Source: Bacillota bacterium
Lineage (GTDB): Bacteria; Bacillota; Bacilli; Alicyclobacillales; SLC66
Assembly (NCBI GenBank): GCA_021821185.1
Contig: JAKACU010000009.1
Span: 1-30,935, forward strand
Length of the DNA stretch: 30,935 nucleotides
Direction: 5' to 3'
The position numbers and the translations under genes are program-made. The notes under the pieces are model-generated. The model was not told where the DNA came from. It saw only the letters and a list, made by a program, of their open reading frames with translations, and did not search any database. Positions 7,933-16,440 of this stretch are shown here, piece by piece. Each line of letters opens with the position of its first letter. The first letter of the stretch is position 1.

Positions 7933-10236
7933 ATGAATACCGATGAGGCTTTTGCAGGCGATGTCAAATTACCTAAACCAGATGGCCGTTCGGCAATGGC
8001 TTCGTTGTTTGCCAAAGCAGATTATTTGACCGAGGCAGATCGTGATCTCCTCCAAGCCGCCTATGAGTATGCTGAATTACACCATCGTGGCCAAAAACGC
8101 AGTTCCGGACATGAGTATATTACGCACCCATTGGCCGTAGCTGAGATTTTAACCGAATTGAAACTGGATGCTGGCACATTAGCGGCAGCACTGCTTCATG
8201 ATGTCGTGGAAGACACGAAAGTCACCGATGAAGAGTTAGCTAGGCAGTTTGGCGCTGAAATTGCGAGCTTAGTGGATGGCGTCACCAAGTTAAAACGTCT
8301 TAAATTTGAGTCTCGCGAACAACAGCAAGCGGAAAACCTACGAAAGATGTTCTTGGCTATGGCCAAGGATGTTCGCGTAGCACTCATTCGGCTCGCTGAT
8401 CGTTTGCATAACATGCGTACACTCAAGTACCGCCCCATGGAAAAACAGCAAAAGACGGCGGAAGAGACACTTCAGATCTTTGCGCCGTTAGCTCATCGGT
8501 TAGGCATGTCGCAAATCAAATGGGAACTTGAAGATATTGCCTTGCGCTATCTCGATCCGCAACAATATTATCGCATCGTCAATATCATGGCGAAAAAGCG
8601 CGGTGAGCGTGAAAAGTATGTGCAAATGGTCATTGATGATCTGCACGGCAAATTATCCGAGTTAAATGTACATGCCGATCTCGCTGGTCGAGCCAAACAC
8701 ATCTACAGCATTTACCGAAAAATGACAGAATTGCATAAAGAGTTTAGTGAAATTTATGACTTATTTGCGGTTAGAGTAATTGTTGATTCGATCAAGGATT
8801 GTTATGCTGTCTTGGGTATCGTTCACACGATGTGGAAACCTGTGCCTGGACGATTTAAGGATTACGTGGCTATGCCAAAAGCCAATATGTATCAAAGTTT
8901 GCACACCACCGTGATTGGCCCTAACGGTGAACCGCTAGAAATTCAAATTCGTACATGGGAAATGCATCGCACGGCCGAGTATGGCATCGCCGCACACTGG
9001 ATCTACAAAGAACAAGCTTATGGAACGAAAGAAACTGCTGTGGATAAACGAGAAGGCGCTTTGCCATCGCAGTCAAAACCAACACAGAATTTGACCAACG
9101 TATCGTCATCGCAAGGCCCATTTGTGAAAAAGTTAGCTTGGTTTCGCGAAGTTCTTGAATGGCAACAAGATTTTCGTGATGCGCAAGAATTTATGGAAAC
9201 CTTAAAAATCGACTTGTTTGCCGATCAAGTATTTGTTTTTACACCGAAAGGTCAAGTTATTGAATTGCCCGCGGGATCTTGCCCAATCGACTTTGCTTAC
9301 CGCATCCATACGGACATTGGGAATCGATGCGTGGGCGCGAAAGTGAATGGTCGCATCGTACCGCTCGATACGAGACTGCGAACTGGCGATATCATAGAGA
9401 TTTTGACATCAAAGTTATCATATGGCCCTAGCCAGGATTGGCTGAAAATTGCGCAAACATCGCAGGCTCGCGCAAAAATCCGTATGTGGTTCAAGCGTGA
9501 GAAACGAGATGAAAATGTAGAAAAAGGCCGCGATATCCTTGAAAAGGAAATCACGAAGCATAGGTTAGACCCCCATACTGTGTTGGCTGCGCATTTACAT
9601 GAAGTGTTAGCCAAACTCAATTTTCAAAAGCCAGACGATCTATATGCGGCGGTAGGGTATGGGGGATTGTCGCCGGCACAAGTTGTCACAAGACTTCTTG
9701 AGCGTATGAAAAAAGAGGAGCCGATTGTCGACTCGATCGCTCAAATACCTGATCGGGAAATGAAGCATAGTGCAGTTTCCGCCAAAAACAACCTTGGTGT
9801 GCATGTGGTCGGGGTAGATAACCTGCTCATCCGCTTTTCGCGTTGTTGTAACCCGGTACCAGGTGACGATATCATCGGTTTTGTGACACGTGGTCGTGGG
9901 GTTTCTGTCCATCGAAAAGATTGCCCTAACGTCCTTTCTATGGTGGATGAAGGAAACCGTATGCTTGAAGTCGAATGGGAAGATACGGATAATGTATCGT
10001 ATCAGGTAGACATCGAAGTGACTGGCCTTGATCGCAGAGGTCTCATCAATGAAGTGATGAACGCGGTAGTTGAAACTAAGACAGATATCACGGCTGTCAG
10101 TGGGCGTGCTGACCGTCGACGCATTGCGACAATGAATTTGACGATTGCCATCCGCAATGTGGATCACTTGCGATCCGTGGTGGAGCGAATTAAACGGGTG
10201 AAGGACATTTACGCCGTACGCCGCGTGATCCAATAG
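7933..10236 (+). CDS. relA: Bifunctional (p)ppGpp synthetase/hydrolase Rel
   Basis: Makes and degrades (p)ppGpp, the stringent-response alarmone. Domains run in the normal order for a long RSH protein. The HD hydrolase (about 45-200) has the intact HDVVEDT metal motif at 89-95. The synthetase (about 245-360) has RFKD (307-310), the RXKD signature of bifunctional enzymes. A TGS domain spans about 430-493 ([19 protein letters not shown]), followed by helical and zinc-finger-like parts with [11 protein letters not shown], and a C-terminal ACT domain. The 767-residue length is slightly above the usual ~735. Part of the excess is a Ser/Thr/Gln-rich stretch at about 361-396 between synthetase and TGS. 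ATG 7933 is preceded by AGGTGA; GTG 7924 is an alternative start. Confidence 0.97.
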   Translation: MNTDEAFAGDVKLPKPDGRSAMASLFAKADYLTEADRDLLQAAYEYAELHHRGQKRSSGHEYITHPLAVAEILTELKLDAGTLAAALLHDVVEDTKVTDEELARQFGAEIASLVDGVTKLKRLKFESREQQQAENLRKMFLAMAKDVRVALIRLADRLHNMRTLKYRPMEKQQKTAEETLQIFAPLAHRLGMSQIKWELEDIALRYLDPQQYYRIVNIMAKKRGEREKYVQMVIDDLHGKLSELNVHADLAGRAKHIYSIYRKMTELHKEFSEIYDLFAVRVIVDSIKDCYAVLGIVHTMWKPVPGRFKDYVAMPKANMYQSLHTTVIGPNGEPLEIQIRTWEMHRTAEYGIAAHWIYKEQAYGTKETAVDKREGALPSQSKPTQNLTNVSSSQGPFVKKLAWFREVLEWQQDFRDAQEFMETLKIDLFADQVFVFTPKGQVIELPAGSCPIDFAYRIHTDIGNRCVGAKVNGRIVPLDTRLRTGDIIEILTSKLSYGPSQDWLKIAQTSQARAKIRMWFKREKRDENVEKGRDILEKEITKHRLDPHTVLAAHLHEVLAKLNFQKPDDLYAAVGYGGLSPAQVVTRLLERMKKEEPIVDSIAQIPDREMKHSAVSAKNNLGVHVVGVDNLLIRFSRCCNPVPGDDIIGFVTRGRGVSVHRKDCPNVLSMVDEGNRMLEVEWEDTDNVSYQVDIEVTGLDRRGLINEVMNAVVETKTDITAVSGRADRRRIATMNLTIAIRNVDHLRSVVERIKRVKDIYAVRRVIQ

Positions 10237-10255
10237 AAAAGGGTGTAACCATTTT

Positions 10256-10702
10256 ATGAGAGCGGTAGTGCAGCGCGTTCGTTATGCGCGTGTGCGCGTT
10301 CACGAACAAATGGTCGGAGAGATCGGAAAAGGATTGCTTGTCTTAGTTGGCTTTACGCACACCGATGCTGAGCCTGACCTGACCTACATGGCGGATAAGA
10401 TTCTCCACTTGCGCGTGTTTGAAGATCAGGAAGGAAAGATGAATGATTCCATTTTAGATGCTGGTGGGGAAATTTTAAGCGTATCCCAGTTTACCTTGTA
10501 TGGTGATGCGCGAAAGGGACGACGACCCAATTTTATGGAGGCGGCGCGCCCTGCTGTGGCTCTACCGCTGTATGAATACTTTAATGACTTGCTTGCAAAA
10601 ACAGGCATGCGTGTGCAAACGGGCGTCTTTGGGGCGATGATGCAAGTGGAATCAAGTAACGACGGACCGGTAACGATCTTGCTGGATTCTGATCATCTGT
10701 AA
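10256..10702 (+). CDS. dtd: D-aminoacyl-tRNA deacylase
   Basis: Hydrolyses D-amino acids mischarged on tRNA, preventing their entry into protein. The product is 148 residues, the standard length, with the N-terminal [15 protein letters not shown] strand, the catalytic-loop motif [17 protein letters not shown] and the cross-subunit Gly-Pro motif in [14 protein letters not shown] start preceded by AAGGGTG. It follows rel by 19 bases in the same order as B. subtilis (rel-dtd) and is probably cotranscribed. Confidence 0.96.
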   Translation: MRAVVQRVRYARVRVHEQMVGEIGKGLLVLVGFTHTDAEPDLTYMADKILHLRVFEDQEGKMNDSILDAGGEILSVSQFTLYGDARKGRRPNFMEAARPAVALPLYEYFNDLLAKTGMRVQTGVFGAMMQVESSNDGPVTILLDSDHL

Positions 10703-10719
10703 GGGATGGGGATTATAAA

Positions 10720-11349
10720 ATGCCTATTTCGCGTTTTATGCTAAATTCGATGGGCACAAATACGTATGTTGTCGGTGAACCTAACGGCGACGTTATGATC
10801 GTAGATCCTGCGCATCCGCACATCGATCCTTTGATTGATTACATTGAACAATATCAGATGCACGTGCGACTTATCGTGGACACGCATGGTCACTTTGATC
10901 ATGTGGCTGGAAATGACGCGGCAAAGGCATACTTCAAAGTACCTGTGTGGTGCTCTTTTCGTGATTTGCCTTTAATAAAAGAGGCGAAAGATCAGATCAA
11001 AGAATACTTCGGTGTCACATGTGAGGTTTCATCACCTGATGCAGATTTACAAGATGGGCTGTCGATTGTTATAGGTGACCGAAATTTTCGCGTGCTTGAA
11101 ACGCCGGGGCATAGTGCAGGAAGTGTGTGTTTATACGAAAGAAAGGCTAAAGAGTTGCTGACAGGTGATACGCTTTTTGCAGGTACCATTGGACGCACTG
11201 ATTTTCCTTATTCAGATCATGCAGCGATGATGAACTCGCTTAGAACAAAACTCTATCCATTGCCTGACGATGTTCGCATCTTTCCGGGACACGAAGAAGA
11301 TTCGACCATTGGTGAAGAACGCATGGTGAATCCATTTTTTCACTTTTAG
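10720..11349 (+). CDS. Metallo-beta-lactamase-fold hydrolase (glyoxalase II-like, YqgX type)
   Basis: A 209-residue single-domain metallo-hydrolase. The binuclear metal site is complete: the THGHFDH motif gives H56, H58, D60 and H61, followed by H131 (TPGHSAG), bridging D150 (LLTGDTLF) and H191 (FPGHEED). The GTIGRTDF stretch after D150 is typical of the short YqgX/GloB-like group, which hydrolyses S-lactoylglutathione-like or bacillithiol thioesters. The substrate cannot be settled from sequence. ATG start 17 bases after dtd, so probably the same transcript. Confidence 0.9.
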   Translation: MPISRFMLNSMGTNTYVVGEPNGDVMIVDPAHPHIDPLIDYIEQYQMHVRLIVDTHGHFDHVAGNDAAKAYFKVPVWCSFRDLPLIKEAKDQIKEYFGVTCEVSSPDADLQDGLSIVIGDRNFRVLETPGHSAGSVCLYERKAKELLTGDTLFAGTIGRTDFPYSDHAAMMNSLRTKLYPLPDDVRIFPGHEEDSTIGEERMVNPFFHF

Positions 11350-11445
11350 GCAATGAGATAAAAAGTTGGGCCTGTCTGCGGGCACATGACATGGGGCGTT
11401 TGCGTACGGTACTCCTGAGAAGATTTTTTTGAAGGAGAGATCAGT

Positions 11446-11691
11446 GTGCATAAGAGCAGAGTTGGGCATTTGCGGGTAGAACTCGTCATGACAGAAGAAA
11501 TGCGTCACAAGTTGCAAGAATTGGCGTCAGGGCAGGCGACGAGTGTCGTCATTTCCAATGCCATGGTGCGTCATGTGATGGTTCACCATGTAGAATCAGG
11601 TGCTTCCCGTTTACGTGAGGTCCATTTTCGACACGTTCATGTTGATCGATTGGAATTTGTCTCAACATCGCATAACGTACCATTGCTTTGA
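11446..11691 (+). CDS. Small protein of unknown function (81 aa)
   Basis: I do not recognise this protein. It starts at GTG 11446 with a good ribosome site (GAAGGAGAG, 11431-11439, 6 bases upstream). It begins HKSRVGHLRVELVMTEEMRH and continues with a helical KLQELASG stretch. The second half is rich in His and Val (AMVRHVMVHHVESG, HFRHVHVDRL), giving eleven His in 81 residues, a pattern compatible with metal binding, although no known motif is visible. No signal peptide or membrane helix. It lies 96 bases after the hydrolase gene and is followed by an inverted repeat. The ribosome site supports a real gene, but the reading frame is short. Confidence 0.55.
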   Translation: MHKSRVGHLRVELVMTEEMRHKLQELASGQATSVVISNAMVRHVMVHHVESGASRLREVHFRHVHVDRLEFVSTSHNVPLL

Positions 11692-11698
11692 TCAATGA

Positions 11699-11736
11699 AT
11701 GGGACCCGCGTCTATCACTTGACGACTGGGTCCCAT
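11699..11736 (+). terminator. Inverted repeat, possible terminator after the 81-aa gene
   Basis: Nine-bp arms ATGGGACCC (11699-11707) and GGGTCCCAT (11728-11736), with a second inner pairing CGTC/GACG (11709-11712 with 11721-11724). There is no T-run (GATGTTTCG follows), so it could be a weak or factor-dependent terminator or an mRNA-stabilising hairpin. It ends 54 bases before the Nudix start. Confidence 0.45.
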
Positions 11737-11790
11737 GATGTTTCGCGAAGCTCATGCCATGCAACAAACACAAAGAGGCGGCGACTTTTG

Positions 11791-12264
11791 ATGGTTTTTT
11801 TTCATTCGATAGCAGTAATTCTAGTTCGTCACCTACCGGCATGGGTTGTCTCTCTTGCTATCTACATTTTGAAACCTAAAGTCGTCGTAGGTGTGGTGGC
11901 CGTTGTACCTAAAGGTGATGGAACCTTTCTGTTTTTGCATCACACCTATCGTAAACAATATGCGTGGCGATTGCCTGGGGGCCTCGCTGAGCGACACGAG
12001 GAACCTTTTGAAACCGCGGTGCGTGAGTTGTACGAAGAGGCGAACATACTCACTAAAGCGGTTAGTGTACTTGATGTGCGGCGGTCCTATGGCACGCTTG
12101 ATGTCGCTGTGCTATGCACCGTGGAATCGCAACTGCCTTTTACAAAGAATATCGAAGTAGACGACTTCCTGTGGGTAGATCCTCATCATGCACCGTTTGC
12201 CATAGGAAAGGATCAAATGGCTTTCTTGAACGCAGCTACTGTGTGGTTGTCCCGTGAGAAATAG
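11791..12264 (+). CDS. Nudix hydrolase
   Basis: A 157-residue Nudix-fold pyrophosphohydrolase. The Nudix box runs from GGLAERHEEP through FETAVRELYEEANIL, fitting GX5EX7REUXEEXXU; the usual Gly after the EE pair is replaced by Ala-Asn. The first ~30 residues (VFFHSIAVILVRHLPAWVVSLAIYIL) are hydrophobic, so the protein is probably membrane-anchored, which is unusual for this family. The substrate is not predictable. The start is taken at ATG 11791 with AGAGGCGG upstream; TTG 11788 is equally possible, and an upstream start at 11695 would read through the hairpin. The 3' end overlaps the converging mscS-like gene by 29 bases. Confidence 0.85.
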   Translation: MVFFHSIAVILVRHLPAWVVSLAIYILKPKVVVGVVAVVPKGDGTFLFLHHTYRKQYAWRLPGGLAERHEEPFETAVRELYEEANILTKAVSVLDVRRSYGTLDVAVLCTVESQLPFTKNIEVDDFLWVDPHHAPFAIGKDQMAFLNAATVWLSREK

Positions 12265-13057
12265 CTAATGCCTGCACAATGGAAAATAGGTCAAAATCAG
12301 CCGGGGCCGTTACTTCTAACGTATATGTATCTGTTTGAAAGCTTGTGATTCGTAAGGTTACCAGTACATCTTGGCCCTCGTTGAGAAGCGCGGCGATCGC
12401 TAAAGGAGACACATCGTACGGTACGGGAATCTCTGTTACGACAGATTCTTGTTCTGGATGAATTGTAATAATTGCTGTGATCACAGACGCATTAGGCAAG
12501 ATGCGCCGTCGATCGCCATCAAGTACGACGCTATAATACCAGTTTACATCGACTACTTTTCCAGTGACATCAAAGGAGGATGTACGAAAGGTCACATTTT
12601 GTCCGATCGAAAAAGGACGTAACGTTAAAAGTAAAAAACCTGCAAATAGGTTATTTAACGTAGATTGAGCCGCAATGCCAACGATAACGCCAGTGACGGC
12701 ACCTCCTAAAAGGATGCTGCTGATCTGAATATGCAAGAGATGGAGCGCGACTAACAGTACAAAAGCATAGCCTACTGTGCTGATGATGCGTGAAATGACA
12801 AACCACGCTCGCACATCGGTACCTTGACGGTCTGGCACCCGATGTTTAAATGCTTGGTGGCCGTAACGAACAAGCCACATACCTAATAAAAACCATAAAA
12901 TAGCCATAGCCCAGTCGAAACTCATTGTGTAATGACGAAGCAAGGGGATTTTTGTCTCTAGAGTTTCTGCGAAGTTAAAGATCACGGATAAAATCACTAA
13001 GACGGCGGTGACGATCAACAATCGATGACCAATTTTTGTAGAACTGCTTCCTTGCAT
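12236..13057 (-). CDS. MscS-family mechanosensitive ion channel
   Basis: A 273-residue small-conductance mechanosensitive channel. Three to four N-terminal helices precede the pore-lining region (about 125-150), with the Ala/Gly-rich SILLGGAVTGVIVGIAAQS followed by TLNNLFAGFLLLTLRPFSIG, the classic MscS TM3 and beta-domain entry. A cytoplasmic domain follows. It opens under membrane tension to release solutes during osmotic downshock. Start ATG 13057 is chosen because CGGAGG lies 5 bases upstream; TTG 13072 would place that site inside the gene. Length and domain order are normal for the compact YggB/YkuT type. Confidence 0.9.
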   Translation of the reverse strand: MQGSSSTKIGHRLLIVTAVLVILSVIFNFAETLETKIPLLRHYTMSFDWAMAILWFLLGMWLVRYGHQAFKHRVPDRQGTDVRAWFVISRIISTVGYAFVLLVALHLLHIQISSILLGGAVTGVIVGIAAQSTLNNLFAGFLLLTLRPFSIGQNVTFRTSSFDVTGKVVDVNWYYSVVLDGDRRRILPNASVITAIITIHPEQESVVTEIPVPYDVSPLAIAALLNEGQDVLVTLRITSFQTDTYTLEVTAPADFDLFSIVQALAISHGTTTQ

Positions 13058-13124
13058 GATGACCTCCGACAATGACGTATTATGTTTATTGTAACGTATT
13101 TCGTAGGAAAAGGACGGATACCTT

Positions 13125-14063
13125 TTGCAAAGACCAATTCTTGTCTATCACCCGACAAAAGCCGACCAATATGCAGCTTACCTCGAAACACAAGGTGTTC
13201 TGGTACAAGTTGTTCACGATAGAATCGACTTTGAGAGAGGCATGAACAATGGTTCTACGATACTTTTTGCATGGCGGTTTCCATGGCAGTGGATTCAAGC
13301 GGGATCCACACTTACATGGATCCAATTGATGGGGGCAGGTGCTGATGATATTATCCATCACTCTTATGTAATGAACCATCAAACCGTGACTCGTGTCCTG
13401 GATCAATTTGGTGCTCCGATCGCCGAGTATGTTTTTGCCTGGATTCTTTATCTGTCGCAAGGCATTGACCGTTTGCGACAAGCGCAGCAACAGAAGTTAT
13501 GGAATCCTTTTGTGCCGCAGTCTATATCTGACAAGACGCTGGCTATCGCAGGTCTTGGATCGATTGGCAAAGAAATCGCTAAGCGTGGACAAGCATTTTC
13601 GATGAAAGTAATCGGGCTTAGCAGAACGCACAAAGATCAAGGCGTCATCGAAGCTTGGTACCAACCGGATGACTGGTCAACTTTTGCGCAACAAGCAGAT
13701 TATCTTGTGCTGGCCCTGCCACTTACGCAAGCGACATACCATGTTCTTGATGAAAAAATTTTGCAAGTCATGAAAAAAGACGTCATTGTTATAAACATTG
13801 GACGAGGTCAATTGATTAACGAAGAAGATTTGCAAAAGGCATTGCTTCATCACCGTATTCAAGGCGCCATACTGGATGTCTTACAACAAGAGCCATTGCC
13901 TAAAGAACATCCGTTTTGGCATACTGAGGGCATTTATATAACGCCTCATATGTCCGGTGTAAGTCAAATTGAAAAAGTGAGTGACTTTTTTCGCTTGAAT
14001 TTGTTGCGTTATGAACGTTCACAACCGCTCCAAGGCATTGTTGATCCTTTGCTAAATTATTGA
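13125..14063 (+). CDS. NAD-dependent D-2-hydroxyacid dehydrogenase
   Basis: Reduces a 2-keto acid to the D-2-hydroxyacid, or the reverse. The 312-residue protein has the family's two-domain layout. The nucleotide-binding motif GLGSIG is at 143-148, and the catalytic triad is visible as R227 (NIGRGQLI), E256 (DVLQQEPLP) and H275 (TPHMSG). The substrate-binding part resembles the GhrA/YvcT-like branch (LMGAGADDI). The substrate is not predictable. TTG start 13125 follows AAAAGGACGG. It diverges from mscS with a 67-base gap and converges on the DedA-like gene. Confidence 0.92.
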   Translation: MQRPILVYHPTKADQYAAYLETQGVLVQVVHDRIDFERGMNNGSTILFAWRFPWQWIQAGSTLTWIQLMGAGADDIIHHSYVMNHQTVTRVLDQFGAPIAEYVFAWILYLSQGIDRLRQAQQQKLWNPFVPQSISDKTLAIAGLGSIGKEIAKRGQAFSMKVIGLSRTHKDQGVIEAWYQPDDWSTFAQQADYLVLALPLTQATYHVLDEKILQVMKKDVIVINIGRGQLINEEDLQKALLHHRIQGAILDVLQQEPLPKEHPFWHTEGIYITPHMSGVSQIEKVSDFFRLNLLRYERSQPLQGIVDPLLNY

Positions 14064-14070
14064 TCGTGAA

Positions 14071-14730
14071 TTATGGGACTCGTGAACGTGCATTTTTGTG
14101 AAATGTTCGCGCTAAAAGGGTCACGAGCCAGATCACGACCACCGCTATCGCACCGACAATGAGCCAGCCGATGGTTCTTTTTGATACACCCAGAAATATC
14201 AAAGCGGCTCCGAGGTCATAGGGCATGATTCCTATGCCTGTTGTCCACAGATACGTCCAAGTGGTTACCTCTTTGATCATAGCACTTGCAAAATTAAGTA
14301 CGACAAAAGGAATGAATGGAATCATTCGCGAAATAAGTAAGCCAATCGACCCATAGCGATGAACTGATTTACTCAGTTTATTCAAATTTTTTTGGCCGAC
14401 TATGCGTCGAGCAAATTGTTGACCAAAATGTTTTGCGACTAAAAATGTGATGTAAGCACCAAGCATCGCGCCTAGCCATACATACAAAATGCCGAACCAC
14501 ACACCGTAGATTTGCATATCCAAAATCATCAAGAACTCTGCTGGGAATGGGACAATACACAAGATAGCCATCAAGATAATGGAAAACAGGATGCCAAGTG
14601 GCCCGAGGTGCCGAATGAACGGTGAAACGGCAGCTTGATAGCGGTAATACACGAGAAGTAGCACAATACCAATAACAACCATGATTGCAGTGCTAAGAAT
14701 TGTGTGTGATGTGCGGTGAGGTTTTACCAA
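14071..14730 (-). CDS. DedA/VTT-domain membrane protein (TVP38/TMEM64-like)
   Basis: A 219-residue membrane protein with the VTT (SNARE-associated) domain: an N-terminal helix, a re-entrant region with CIVPFPAEFLMILDMQIYG, then GAMLGAYITFLVAKHFGQQF and the conserved SRMIPFIPFVVLNFASA motif, ending in a helix and basic tail. Family members move lipid carriers such as undecaprenyl phosphate or phosphatidylethanolamine across the membrane; which lipid applies here is unknown. The start is taken at TTG 14730 because GAGGTGATC (14737-14745) is 6 bases upstream. ATG 14751 has no ribosome site. The NhaC-like gene diverges from it and uses the same GAGGTGATC sequence for its ribosome site. Confidence 0.85.
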   Translation of the reverse strand: MVKPHRTSHTILSTAIMVVIGIVLLLVYYRYQAAVSPFIRHLGPLGILFSIILMAILCIVPFPAEFLMILDMQIYGVWFGILYVWLGAMLGAYITFLVAKHFGQQFARRIVGQKNLNKLSKSVHRYGSIGLLISRMIPFIPFVVLNFASAMIKEVTTWTYLWTTGIGIMPYDLGAALIFLGVSKRTIGWLIVGAIAVVVIWLVTLLARTFHKNARSRVP

Positions 14731-14851
14731 AACAATGATCACCTCGTCCATGCTGTTTACTTAGTATGCGACGAAAGAAGATGAAAATGCGGCTGCATGT
14801 CGAATGATTATAGCCCTTAAAGAAGAACATAGCTTTGAGGTGATCCATTCC

Positions 14852-16384
14852 ATGCATGCAACGATTTGGTCTTTGCTGCCCTTCGCTGTCGTGATTCCTG
14901 TGTCTATCTTGACTAAACAGGTCATTCCAGGGCTTGTGGCGGGGCTTCTTGTAGGTGCTTTTTTAAAAACGCCAAGTTTTCTTGGCATTGTCAACACGGC
15001 TTTGCAATATGTGTTTGCGGAACTTACGGTGGCGGGAAACGTCCACCTCATGCTTTTCTTGTATTTGTTTGGCGCGTTTATTGGCATTGTTCGTGTTACA
15101 GGTGGTGTTAAGGGGCTTGCTCAGTGGTTATCTCCCCGAATACATTCAGCTAAGACTGCTTATGGTGTGACATGGTTGTCCTCGCTAGGGACATTTATGG
15201 CACCGGACTTTCGCATTATCGCGGTGGCTCCTATCATGCGTCCTCTGATTAAAAAGTTGGGTATAACACCCGAACGTCTCGCGTATATCATCGATGTCAC
15301 AGCAACTCCGTTAATCGCAGTAATTCCTATTGGTACGGCGTTCGTCGGGTACATGGTTGGACTTTTAGCCACATCTTTGCGTCATAATGGACTATCGTTC
15401 GCTCCCTATCCGTTTTTTCTTCAAACGATACCGCTTAATTTCTTTTCCGTGATTATTTTACTCATGGCGCTTTACACCAGTTTTTTCGCCAAGGAGAAAA
15501 AAGCAACACAAGATGTGCAATCGACCAAGTCTGCGGTTCACCAACGCCGCCCAATTGTCTCTAGGGTTCATCGGCAGTGGCTTATGGAGACCGGAGAGAT
15601 AGCCCACTTCGCACATCAGAAATCCTTGCTAGATCATGTCCATGTGGCGCAAAAAGCGCAGGGTGTTGTACCTGATGAGCCACTTGAAGTACTCAGCGAT
15701 CAGGCTAAACCGTTTGCCGCGCATCTTATCGTGCCGATCTTGTTGTTGTTGTTCCTCACCTTTTCTTTGACTTGGTGGGACGGTCACTTAAAAGCAACTG
15801 GATTCTTTGCTGGGCTCATGAAAGCTGATGCGTCCAAAGCGATGTTGCAAGCAGTTTTGATTACACTTGTCTTGTCGATAGTCTTTTATATGGTGAGACG
15901 TCTTCCCATTGATCGCGTCATGTATGGTGTCGTATCAGGCGGTAACGAGATGATGCCCGTCCTGGTTTTACTCGCCTTGGTATGGGCTGTGTCTGCCGTG
16001 TCGACTGATCTTGGCTTTTCGACCTACGTTGGACAAACGATCGGCGCCGTCGTACCGCGACAATTTATTGCGCCTGCATTATTTGTCTTTGGTTCTCTGA
16101 TTTCATATTTCATTGGTTCATCATTTGGAACATGGGGCATTTTGTTGCCGTTAGGATTTAGCTTAGCCGCGAGTACGCATGCATCTTTGGTTTTGATTGC
16201 CGGCGCAGTATTTGCCAGCGGCACATTAGGTGGTTTTGCTTCGCCACTTAGTGATAACACGGTTGCGATGGCCACCGTCATGAAACTACCTGTGATGGAT
16301 TTCTCGAAAAGGCTGATGAAACCTACGTTACTTGCTGGAGGCTTGGCGACAGTGGGCTATACTGTGGCTGGCTTTCTTTTATAA
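14852..16384 (+). CDS. NhaC-type Na+/H+ antiporter family protein
   Basis: A 510-residue protein with about 11-12 membrane helices of the NhaC (ion transporter) superfamily. Conserved features are PDFRIIAVAPIMRPLIKKLG, DVTATPLIAVIPIGTAFVGYM, and a C-terminal half with FGTWGILLPLGFSLA and GTLGGFASPLSDNTVAMAT, the last being the family's cation-site signature. Expected role: exchange of Na+, or an organic cation, for protons. Residues about 208-295 form a hydrophilic, His-containing cytoplasmic loop longer than usual. ATG 14852 is chosen because GAGGTGATC is 6 bases upstream; an earlier ATG-type start at 14804 lacks a site. A strong terminator follows. Confidence 0.85.
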   Translation: MHATIWSLLPFAVVIPVSILTKQVIPGLVAGLLVGAFLKTPSFLGIVNTALQYVFAELTVAGNVHLMLFLYLFGAFIGIVRVTGGVKGLAQWLSPRIHSAKTAYGVTWLSSLGTFMAPDFRIIAVAPIMRPLIKKLGITPERLAYIIDVTATPLIAVIPIGTAFVGYMVGLLATSLRHNGLSFAPYPFFLQTIPLNFFSVIILLMALYTSFFAKEKKATQDVQSTKSAVHQRRPIVSRVHRQWLMETGEIAHFAHQKSLLDHVHVAQKAQGVVPDEPLEVLSDQAKPFAAHLIVPILLLLFLTFSLTWWDGHLKATGFFAGLMKADASKAMLQAVLITLVLSIVFYMVRRLPIDRVMYGVVSGGNEMMPVLVLLALVWAVSAVSTDLGFSTYVGQTIGAVVPRQFIAPALFVFGSLISYFIGSSFGTWGILLPLGFSLAASTHASLVLIAGAVFASGTLGGFASPLSDNTVAMATVMKLPVMDFSKRLMKPTLLAGGLATVGYTVAGFLL

Positions 16385-16390
16385 TGTGTA

Positions 16391-16435
16391 AGGCAGCAAT
16401 CCAACGCCATGGTAAGCGTGGATTGCTGCCTTTTT
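16391..16435 (+). terminator. Strong terminator between the NhaC-like and NlpC genes
   Basis: Arms GGCAGCAATCC (16392-16402) and GGATTGCTGCC (16420-16430) are perfectly complementary, with an inner ACGC/GCGT pairing (16404-16407 with 16416-16419) and an 8-base loop. TTTTT follows at 16431-16435. It ends the NhaC-like gene and, read from the other strand, probably also stops the converging lipoprotein gene. Confidence 0.9.
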
Positions 16436-16440
16436 CGTGT

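Noticed and set aside
9640..10233. 197-residue minus-strand frame opposite the 3' part of rel
   Set aside because: It is antisense to a well-conserved Rel C-terminus, has no ribosome site and resembles no known protein.
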